A stretch of 64,000 nucleotides of DNA from Prochlorococcus marinus subsp. marinus str. CCMP1375 (GTDB lineage: Bacteria; Cyanobacteriota; Cyanobacteriia; PCC-6307; Cyanobiaceae): positions 496,001-560,000 of the forward strand of contig NC_005042.1 in assembly GCF_000007925.1 (NCBI RefSeq), given 5' to 3'. A model generated the notes under the pieces. It made no database searches and was not told where the DNA came from. It worked only from the letters and a program-made list of their open reading frames with translations. Positions 58,563-64,000 of the stretch are shown here, in pieces (within the stretch, counting starts at the first letter, position 1; every line of letters begins with the position of its first letter). Made by a program: the position numbers and the translations under genes.

Positions 58563-58634
58563 GGGTCGCTAGCTCAGCGGTAGAGCATCCGGCTTTTAAC
58601 CGGCTGGTCCTGAGTTCGAATCTCAGGCGACCCA
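58563..58634 (+). tRNA. tRNA-Lys (anticodon UUU)
   Basis: 72-nt tRNA: acceptor stem GGGTCGC/GCGACCC, D arm AGCTCAGCGGTAGAGC, anticodon loop CTTTTAA (anticodon TTT), T arm CTGAGTTCGAATCTCAG. The last base pair of the anticodon stem next to the D arm is mismatched (T/C). CCA is not encoded. It borders the strip of small hypothetical genes. Confidence 0.97.
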
Positions 58635-58662
58635 TTTATTTTTGTGAAATAGCCTTGTAATC

Positions 58663-59004
58663 ATGAAAATACGCCTGTCCAGGCTTGTCTTTTGCATATG
58701 TTTTTTCTCTATCTATCAGATTTCTTTTGTTAATGCAGGATTGAATCGTTTTACACAAATTGATTCTTTTGGTAAATGGATAATTGAGCAAAAATTCGAC
58801 TCTGACAGAAAAGAAGTCTTTTGTAGGGCCTCAATGACTGGATATGGAACTTGGTTTGGTGAGAAAATTAGGCTAGGAATGAATGATGAAATTATTTTCC
58901 CTACAGACGATTCAAAGAAAATAGTGCCAAACCTGACTCAAATAGAAATAGTAAGAAAGCTTCTTGATAAATGCCGTGCAGGTTTGCTTTATCTCCCCAA
59001 CTAA
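58663..59004 (+). CDS. Small exported protein of unknown function
   Basis: 113 aa. Signal peptide at residues 1-25 (RLVFCICFFSIYQISFVNAG). The mature part has two cysteines (EVFCRASM, LDKCRAG) that may pair, and no recognised domain. Begins 29 bp after tRNA-Lys. Nothing hints at its role beyond export. Confidence 0.6.
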   Translation: MKIRLSRLVFCICFFSIYQISFVNAGLNRFTQIDSFGKWIIEQKFDSDRKEVFCRASMTGYGTWFGEKIRLGMNDEIIFPTDDSKKIVPNLTQIEIVRKLLDKCRAGLLYLPN

Positions 59005-59105
59005 AGAAGTTCCATATAAGAATAATTTGTCTCGGAATGAAAATAAACTCTCGCTTATAAGTCGTTTTCTTGGCTGGATTAGAAAAGTTCCATTCTAATT
59101 TGGCA

Positions 59106-59189
59106 ATGAAGCTTATAGCTGTTGCTCTTGCTTTTACCGCAAATATTTCTCTCTATCTTTGGATAGCCCTTAATAATCCTTTCGCTTAA
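59106..59189 (+). CDS. Candidate 27-aa membrane peptide
   Basis: ATG 59106 encodes MKLIAVALAFTANISLYLWI followed by ALNNPFA: a single hydrophobic helix with a polar end, like the small photosystem and cytochrome b6f subunits. No family match that I recognise. Region 59005-59341 otherwise holds nothing I can name. Confidence 0.35.
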   Translation: MKLIAVALAFTANISLYLWIALNNPFA

Positions 59190-59341
59190 AGGTTTTTAGT
59201 GCTTTCTTTTTGCAATGAACATGGCAAAAAATCTAAGATTGATTCTATTTCTATTCAGTTTTTCTTTAAGTATTAATAAATGAAATTTCAGAGAGCAACT
59301 TTTTGAGGTGATATGTCGCTTTTAGACGCATCCTTATAGAG

Positions 59342-59683
59342 ATGGATATAGGAATACATCAAATGTCTAAGAAATCTTCCACTCTGTCTGAAACCTCTCG
59401 TCCTTGGTTATTGCGTTGGACAGAGCCTGAAAGCGTTCTCACAGTAATACCGAAGTCAAAGACCAAACGTTTAGCAAAGCAAGCTCAATTAGCGAATGTT
59501 GATGCTGAAAGAGCTATTAACCGTGCTTTTCAGCAAGAGCTAATAAGAGCAAAAGCTATTAGCGAAGCAATGTTTAAATCAGGAAAAGCTGTCAGGTATA
59601 GCTTTATGAGTTCAGGGAGGCAAGCTTTTTTATGCATTTCATTAGCTCAAAGAAAGATAAAGTCATGGTTAAGATCTTCTTAA
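59342..59683 (+). CDS. Unknown basic protein
   Basis: 113 aa, or 106 aa if the ATG at 59363 (MSKKSSTLSE) is used. Helical, lysine- and arginine-rich (SKTKRLAKQAQLANVDAERAI, FQQELIRAKAISEAMF), with no signal peptide and no recognised domain. High pI suggests nucleic-acid or membrane-surface contact, but that is speculation. Confidence 0.5.
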   Translation: MDIGIHQMSKKSSTLSETSRPWLLRWTEPESVLTVIPKSKTKRLAKQAQLANVDAERAINRAFQQELIRAKAISEAMFKSGKAVRYSFMSSGRQAFLCISLAQRKIKSWLRSS

Positions 59684-59784
59684 TTCACTCAAGAATATGT
59701 CAGATGTTAATACTCAGAGCCAAATTATTCTTGTAAATTATTCACTATTTTTATAAGGTAAATAAATATATTTTATTTCATAAA

Positions 59785-60087
59785 ATGCAGCTTTATCTAG
59801 TTACATGGGAGTTTGAATCATCTGAAGATCAAACTTTTGCAGGTGATGCATTAATTGATTATGTAGAAAGTGGTAAACCAATTGATGAGATTGAGGGTTA
59901 TGAAAGACTTGCTTGGATACACACACCTCAAGATGGGACAGGAACGGTTATTTGCAAAGCTGAAAATGCATCAGTCTTATACAAGGTATTTGGCCCTTGG
60001 CGAGAAAAATTTGGTATGAAATGGAACTATAAGCCTGGACTAACAACTGAGGAACTTGTGGAATTATTAAGACAAAAAGATGTTTGA
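59785..60087 (+). CDS. DUF3303-like small protein
   Basis: 100-aa soluble protein beginning MQLYLVTWEFESSEDQTF, with IEGYERLAWIHTPQDGTGTVICKAEN and FGPWREKFGMKWNYKPGLTTEEL (the latter two cut here into parts). This matches the ferredoxin-like DUF3303 pattern (YLVTWxF at start, VICxA in the middle). Function unknown. Confidence 0.7.
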   Translation: MQLYLVTWEFESSEDQTFAGDALIDYVESGKPIDEIEGYERLAWIHTPQDGTGTVICKAENASVLYKVFGPWREKFGMKWNYKPGLTTEELVELLRQKDV

Positions 60088-60188
60088 AGAGTCTTTTCCA
60101 AAAAAGACCGATGGTTTAATCTTTATAGAGTTTGAAAGATAAAAGAATCAAAAGAAAACTCTGAAATCCCTATGAGGAGATTTTGATT

Positions 60189-60368
60189 TTATCTACGACG
60201 CTTTGTTCTGTTCTTTAGTCGTTGCTTACGCTTATATTTCTCTACTGGTGTTTCATGATGGCGAATTCGTTTTAAGTCATTAAATATTCCAGCTTTTGAA
60301 ACTTCTCGTTTAAATCTACGAAGAGCAGATTCAACTCCTTCGTTTTCCCCAACTATGACTTGTGTCAA
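60189..60368 (-). CDS. rpsU: 30S ribosomal protein S21
   Basis: 59-aa basic protein starting at TTG 60368 ([20 protein letters not shown]), with [19 protein letters not shown] and a terminal KNRTKRRR. S21 helps mRNA-16S pairing at initiation. It lies between unknown small genes. The rare TTG start could limit its synthesis. Confidence 0.92.
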   Translation of the reverse strand: MTQVIVGENEGVESALRRFKREVSKAGIFNDLKRIRHHETPVEKYKRKQRLKNRTKRRR

Positions 60369-60479
60369 AACAAAATTAATTAATTGTCCATCTTAACAGG
60401 GTGACAGCAAAATTCAGAGGGATATTGGAATTGTTGGGATATGTCTAAACTTGGATTTTTGATTAAAAATTGAAGTCAC

Positions 60480-60650
60480 AAAGGGTTTTAAAGAGGTTTT
60501 AAGGAGTTCATTCTTCTTTAACAAGAAGGCCTCTCAAGTTTAATGGTCGTAAAAACTGACTGCTTGTTTGCAGTATGTAGATCAGTAGGATTTTTGATTT
60601 GTAAAGCATTGAATAAAAAAAAACCGCCTTATTAGGCGGTTTTTTTTAGC
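60480..60650 (+). ncRNA. Candidate small RNA ending at a strong terminator
   Basis: The 417-bp gap between rpsU and the next gene has no ORF. On the plus strand it shows AGAGG (60492-60496) pairing with CCTCT (60530-60534) around an inner TTCTT/AAGAA hairpin, then ACTGC-ttgttt-GCAGT (60559-60574), then the terminator at 60615-60648. No coding gene uses that terminator on the plus strand, so a small RNA is plausible. A promoter is not obvious. Confidence 0.35.
60615..60648. terminator. Strong bidirectional intrinsic terminator
   Basis: CCGCCT-tatt-AGGCGG (60624-60639) flanked by nine A on the left and eight or more T on the right, so it works in either direction. On the minus strand it would end the transcript of the 84-aa membrane protein gene and insulate rpsU. 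On the plus strand it may end a small RNA. Confidence 0.9.
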
Positions 60651-60785
60651 TTCCTAAAAAGTGTTTCCTAGTTTCCACTTTTAGAGAAGCTTTCTCCTCA
60701 CATCTCAAATGATAATGACTAATTTTAATTTTGCAAGTTCCTCGTCAATGATTTTTTGGATTTGCTCTGTATAAGCCTTTTTTAC

Positions 60786-61040
60786 TTATCTATATCGATT
60801 TGAAGAACCACCATTACAAAAATGAACAGATTCAACAGAACCTCTCCCCTTAGCTGAAACCCCCTCAACACATTCATTGAATAACTTAGCTTCTTTTTTA
60901 ATTGAGCAAAGGCTTAGGGCTATTGCCACAAGTGCCAGTGCAGAGATAGTACTTGAGCCTAATTGAATGATTCCATAGGCAACCATTGCCTTCTTTTTGT
61001 TTCCACAATGCTTTTGAGCAGGTTGGTCTTCTTCGGTCAT
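60786..61040 (-). CDS. Small membrane protein of unknown function
   Basis: 84 aa. Soluble charged start (MTEEDQPAQKHCGNKKKAM), one or two hydrophobic segments (residues 21-47, SSTISALALVAIALSLCSI), and a cysteine-containing C-terminal part (FNECVEGVSAKG, SVHFCNGG). Not recognised. Downstream lies the strong terminator. Confidence 0.5.
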   Translation of the reverse strand: MTEEDQPAQKHCGNKKKAMVAYGIIQLGSSTISALALVAIALSLCSIKKEAKLFNECVEGVSAKGRGSVESVHFCNGGSSNRYR

Positions 61041-61224
61041 TTGAAGAGTAAATAATATTTCTTCAGAGTATGGAATTATTTGCTAAAAAGCTTCTCATAC
61101 TTCGTATTGAAAACTTTCACCTAGGCATTGAGTTGTGATTGGATTTTTCTTTTAATGCGTTTGGCTGGAATTTTAAGGAAAACCGTAGTTGTAAGCTTAT
61201 TATTGTTATTAGCTATGAAAAATT

Positions 61225-61362
61225 ATGGATATACAAGATCAAATAATGATTGGAGCGCTAATTTTCCTTGGACTGTCAGGGCTATATTATATCTGGCTTT
61301 GGTTCAGTGGATTTATTCGAGAAGGCAGGTCAGATAAGGAAATTAAACAACCCTGGGAATAA
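61225..61362 (+). CDS. Candidate 45-aa membrane protein
   Basis: ATG 61225 encodes MDIQDQIMIGALIFLGLSGL, then YYIWLWFSGFIREGRSDKEI and KQPWE: one membrane helix and a charged tail, a typical small-protein layout. A 69-aa frame at 61128-61337 overlaps in another frame and also contains hydrophobic stretches, so the true gene is unsettled; I prefer this one for its clean topology. Confidence 0.42.
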   Translation: MDIQDQIMIGALIFLGLSGLYYIWLWFSGFIREGRSDKEIKQPWE

Positions 61363-61400
61363 TTTTCAGCAAATAAATCAAGTCTAAATATTTAATAAAA

Positions 61401-61751
61401 ATGAATATATTTTCATTGCTTCTATCTTTTCTTATAAGTATCACCCCTTCCGAGAGTTTTTATTGTGATGGTGACCCACTTACAGTGGTTATTAGGAACA
61501 ACTTGAATGGTGACTTTGAATTAGTTACTGATCTTGAGAAATTAGACCAGGGTTCTTTTATAGTCCTTGATTGGAAAGATGTCAGCTTAATGCTTCCTAT
61601 CTCTTTTCAGAAGAATGAGATTAGCTTTACTGATAAGAAATGGTTGTGGAGTTATCAAGATAATGAAAGAGGCTTACATCAAGACTCTCCAAGATTTGCT
61701 CAGCGTCTTCCATCAGGCGAAGTTGTTGAACATGAATGTAAGTTGCCTTGA
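61401..61751 (+). CDS. Small exported protein of unknown function
   Basis: 116 aa with a signal peptide (residues 1-19, IFSLLLSFLISITPSES). The mature part starts FYCDGDPLTVVIRNNLNG and ends EVVEHECKLP, with two cysteines near the ends that may form a disulfide. No domain recognised. It is convergent with the next gene, 8 bp apart. Confidence 0.6.
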   Translation: MNIFSLLLSFLISITPSESFYCDGDPLTVVIRNNLNGDFELVTDLEKLDQGSFIVLDWKDVSLMLPISFQKNEISFTDKKWLWSYQDNERGLHQDSPRFAQRLPSGEVVEHECKLP

Positions 61752-61759
61752 TTTATTAA

Positions 61760-62110
61760 TCATTGAGCCTTTTCTAGAGTTAGCTCATTTAAGTCACTTT
61801 TCGCTAATTCGAAGTAATAACAAGTATTTGGGATATCAGCTAAAATTTGATCTTTTATATTTTCAATATCAACTTTATCTATAAGAGGGTTTTTTGAGAA
61901 TTCCCCTTTTGTTTCGCCAAGTGAGAATTTTAAAGCTCCTTCATAAGAAATCCCAAATCCAGTACTGTTGCAGAATGTTTTCGAGAATTTTTTGGAGACT
62001 TTATTTTCTAGTTTAGTTATTTTCTTTTCAATGCCTTGATCAGCTATAGCTGTACCTGAAGATAGGAAAGTAATAGCTGTAAAGATTAAAGCAAGTAGGA
62101 AGTGTCTCAT
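61760..62110 (-). CDS. Small exported protein of unknown function
   Basis: 116 aa. Signal peptide about residues 1-23 (LLALIFTAITFLSSGTAIAD). The mature part is helical (KKITKLENKVSKKFSKTFC) with two cysteines (KTFCNST, NTCYYF) and an acidic middle. It resembles lumenal/periplasmic hypothetical proteins of picocyanobacteria; function unknown. Confidence 0.6.
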   Translation of the reverse strand: MRHFLLALIFTAITFLSSGTAIADQGIEKKITKLENKVSKKFSKTFCNSTGFGISYEGALKFSLGETKGEFSKNPLIDKVDIENIKDQILADIPNTCYYFELAKSDLNELTLEKAQ

Positions 62111-62288
62111 TGTTCAATCATGAGTACTATTGATATTTTCCTATAGAGACCTAGTAAATGTGAAGGAAGGGTATTAAAAGTATTTTCTGTTTTTAACAAA
62201 CAACTGAAAAATTTACCAAAACAACCTCCTATCTAAGGATCCTTTTCTTGCTAATGTTTCAGAAGTTAAGGATCATGTGCTAAAAGCA

Positions 62289-62456
62289 ATGAGAAAAATT
62301 TTATCTTTGGGCTTTGTTTTTTTTCTCTCCTCAGCGCCTGTGATCGCTTGGGGTTGGGGAGAGAATAGCCCTTGTCCTTATTCAAAAAAGGATGCAATTC
62401 AAGAAGAAGTCTCTAACGAAGAATCAGATAAGAGCAAGTCATCTGATAAAAAATAA
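62289..62456 (+). CDS. Small exported peptide (55 aa)
   Basis: MRKILSLGFVFFLSSAPVIA is a clear signal peptide, cleaved before WGWGENSPCPYSKKDA. The tail is acidic and serine/lysine-rich (EEVSNEESDKSKSSDKK). Below the usual gene-finding size. Similar tiny exported proteins are common in Prochlorococcus, with unknown roles. Confidence 0.5.
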   Translation: MRKILSLGFVFFLSSAPVIAWGWGENSPCPYSKKDAIQEEVSNEESDKSKSSDKK

Positions 62457-62477
62457 CCCTAGTATTAAATATTGCTT

Positions 62478-62675
62478 TCACTTTAAGCTGCTATTGCTTT
62501 CAGACTTGCTTGAAGAGCTTTCTGGCTCAAATGAACGGAGATATCTCTTGCATTGCCGGCTTGCTTCTATTGCAATCTCAAAATTGTAAACAAAGCTTGG
62601 ATATTTGCTTTTCCAATTTAACTCTGCTTCTTTCTCTGAAAGGATTTCCTCTTTGATTTCAATGGTGATATTCAA
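62478..62675 (-). CDS. Doubtful 65-aa hypothetical protein
   Basis: Charged protein MNITIEIKEEILSEKEAELN with a serine-rich tail (EPESSSSKSESNSSLK). Codon use looks plausible, but there is no domain and no clear ribosome site. The following 62676-62879 has no gene and probably carries the end of the pst transcript. Confidence 0.3.
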   Translation of the reverse strand: MNITIEIKEEILSEKEAELNWKSKYPSFVYNFEIAIEASRQCKRYLRSFEPESSSSKSESNSSLK

Positions 62676-62879
62676 CCATTTTCAAGATGTTTTACAATGT
62701 ATCTATGCATACATATTAGAAGTTTAAAAATATATGGTTGATTATTATAGATTAATCAATCTAAAATATTAGAAAGAAATAAATGATAAAAAATAGTTTA
62801 CTGAGATAAAGTGCACTTATAATTCGTCTGTCATAGGTTTATATATGATCTCTTGTTAATTAAGGCTTACTATAATAAA

Positions 62880-63701
62880 TTAACCAAACTTACCAGAAAT
62901 ATAATCCTGTGTTGCTTTCTCTTTTGGAGAGTTGAATATTTTCTTTGTTTTGTCAAACTCTACTAAGTACCCTACTTTACCATCATCTGTTCCCCCTTTC
63001 TCTGCTGCATTAAAGAAAGCTGTTTTATCACTAACTCTCAAGGCTTGTTGCATATTATGAGTCACAATTACAATAGTAAAATTCTTTTTAAGTTCATGAA
63101 TTGTTTCTTCGATTTTAATTGTAGAAATAGGATCAAGAGCAGAACAAGGTTCATCCATTAAAATTACATCAGGTTTTATAGCAATTGTTCTTGCAATACA
63201 TAACCTTTGTTGTTGACCACCTGATAATGAATAACCACTTTCATTCAATTTGTCTTTACATTCATCCCATACAGCTGCTTTTCTTAAAGAATCCTCTACT
63301 AATTCATCAAGGTTTCCACTGAAACCATTGATTCTTGCTCCAAAAGCAATATTTTCATAAATACTTTTAGGGAAAGGATTAGGCTGCTGGAAAACCATTC
63401 CTATTTTCCTCCTTACTTCGACTGGGTCAATTTGGTCGGAGTACAAATCTAATCCTTCAAATAAAATAAGCCCTTTTAGTGTGCAGCTACTAATTAAATC
63501 GTTCATACGATTTAATGATCGAAGTACTGTTGATTTACCACACCCGGAAGGACCTATTAGAGAAGTCACTTTATATTTAGGAATGTCAAAATATACATTT
63601 CGAACAGCATCAGAATCGCCATAGCTTATAGTTACATTTTGAAGAGATATAGACGTCTCATTTGAATTCTTGATATCTTCCATTTGGTATGAATCTGTCA
63701 T
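62880..63701 (-). CDS. pstB: Phosphate ABC transporter ATP-binding protein
   Basis: ATPase of the high-affinity phosphate uptake system. 273 aa: Walker [11 protein letters not shown]-loop [20 protein letters not shown], signature [13 protein letters not shown], Walker [15 protein letters not shown]-loop [10 protein letters not shown]. It follows pstA by 20 bp in the usual pstSCAB order, the rest being beyond the window. pst genes are induced by phosphate starvation in Prochlorococcus. Confidence 0.97.
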   Translation of the reverse strand: MTDSYQMEDIKNSNETSISLQNVTISYGDSDAVRNVYFDIPKYKVTSLIGPSGCGKSTVLRSLNRMNDLISSCTLKGLILFEGLDLYSDQIDPVEVRRKIGMVFQQPNPFPKSIYENIAFGARINGFSGNLDELVEDSLRKAAVWDECKDKLNESGYSLSGGQQQRLCIARTIAIKPDVILMDEPCSALDPISTIKIEETIHELKKNFTIVIVTHNMQQALRVSDKTAFFNAAEKGGTDDGKVGYLVEFDKTKKIFNSPKEKATQDYISGKFG

Positions 63702-63721
63702 TTGCCTACAATAATTATAAT

Positions 63722-64000
63722 TTATTTATTTGAATCACCTGATGCTATATCGCTAACAAGTTTAGATAATATATTCATGGAAAGTAGTAACACAACTAGT
63801 ATGAAGGATGCTGCCCAGGCTAGTTCATTTTGTGCTTCGTATGGTTCGAGTGCAAAGTTATAAATCAATACAGATAATGAACCCATTTCATAGAACAAAT
63901 CACCAAAGCCTGTTAAGTAATAACGAGAGAAGAGTGCAGTGAAAATTAGAGGAGCTGTCTCCCCAGCCGCTCTTGCTAGGCCTAATACAATTCCCGTTGC
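63722..64000 (-). CDS. pstA: Phosphate ABC transporter permease PstA, C-terminal part (start outside window)
   Basis: The last 92 residues of a membrane permease, frame open to the window edge. [20 protein letters not shown] is the EAA-type coupling region of PstA, followed by [19 protein letters not shown] and the final helix [21 protein letters not shown]. The stop at 63722 is 20 bp from the pstB start. Confidence 0.93.
   Translation of the reverse strand, partial: ATGIVLGLARAAGETAPLIFTALFSRYYLTGFGDLFYEMGSLSVLIYNFALEPYEAQNELAWAASFILVVLLLSMNILSKLVSDIASGDSNK

Noticed and set aside
60691-60703. TCTCCTCACAT, close to the unpaired ACTCCTCACAC motif of the small RNA Yfr1
   Set aside because: Two mismatches and no flanking hairpin plus terminator immediately after it as Yfr1 requires.
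61128-61337. 69-aa reading frame with hydrophobic stretches
   Set aside because: Overlaps the 45-aa candidate at 61225 in another frame; begins with a non-ATG start and has two broken hydrophobic parts. Kept only as an alternative.

Overview
The window reads as chromosomal DNA of a low-light-type Prochlorococcus (marine picocyanobacterium). Supporting evidence: AT-rich, densely packed genes; an alpha-carboxysome operon with form IA RubisCO (csoS1-cbbL-cbbS-csoS2-csoSCA-csoS4A-csoS4B); the light-independent protochlorophyllide reductase genes chlL/chlB/chlN beside light-dependent por; the alkane pair ado-aar; psaM, psbY, ndhL and crtH; a ferrochelatase fused to a chlorophyll-binding helix; and a tRNA-Leu(UAA) without intron. 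The extra BMC gene after csoS4B (csoS1E type) and the moderate AT content point to a low-light clade rather than a MED4-like high-light one; this strain-level placement is inference. There is no prophage, insertion sequence, CRISPR array or rRNA operon.

Layout. 1-5.3 kb: end of transaldolase, a ChlP-like flavoprotein, frr, pyrH, cobO and a solitary tyrosine recombinase, the last five on the minus strand. 5.3-8.8 kb: hemH, ilvB and a small secreted protein. 8.8-11.8 kb (minus): a laccase-domain protein, a Tab2-like protein and an S1 protein. 11.8-17.2 kb (plus): creatininase family protein, ado, aar, accA, an SDR and folE, a lipid/alkane cluster ending in a folE with an in-frame amber codon. 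17.2-21.8 kb: trpF, an M50-family membrane protein that has lost its zinc histidines, a lipoate ligase, psaM, a small membrane protein and por. 21.8-26.3 kb (minus): chlL, chlB, chlN and an unknown gene. 26.3-36.5 kb: csoS1D, rdgB and the carboxysome operon followed by csoS1E and acRAF, then a small conserved protein and ridA. 36.5-48.4 kb: gloB, hisG, an ABC exporter, a GNAT enzyme, two sugar/nucleotidyl transferase-like genes, dnaA, gst, gor, a cation/Ca exchanger and pyrC. 48.5-58.6 kb: tRNA-Leu, ndhL, trpA, cyAbrB, a c6-like cytochrome, a group 2 sigma factor, hisIE, a QueD-like protein, crtH, trmFO, psbY and tRNA-Lys. 58.6-62.7 kb: a strip of small, mostly secreted or membrane ORFs of unknown function with rpsU inside it. 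62.9-64 kb: pstB and the end of pstA.

How the genes work together. The carboxysome block encodes shell proteins (CsoS1, CsoS1D, CsoS1E, CsoS4A/B), RubisCO, the CsoS2 scaffold, the CsoSCA carbonic anhydrase and the acRAF assembly factor. The three genes expected to be most highly expressed (csoS1, cbbL, cbbS) are each followed by an intercistronic hairpin, while the later genes abut or overlap. Chlorophyll synthesis (por, chlLNB, ChlP-like) and haem synthesis (hemH) lie close by. ado and aar make alkanes from acyl-ACP, and accA supplies malonyl-CoA for the same fatty acid pool.

The observations most worth following are the amber codon in folE, the M50 protein with RELGN in place of HExxH, a 125-nt nested inverted-repeat structure and a repeated 14-mer upstream of csoS1, perfect palindromes between ado and aar and upstream of pyrH, an orphan strong terminator near rpsU, and the small-secreted-protein strip.
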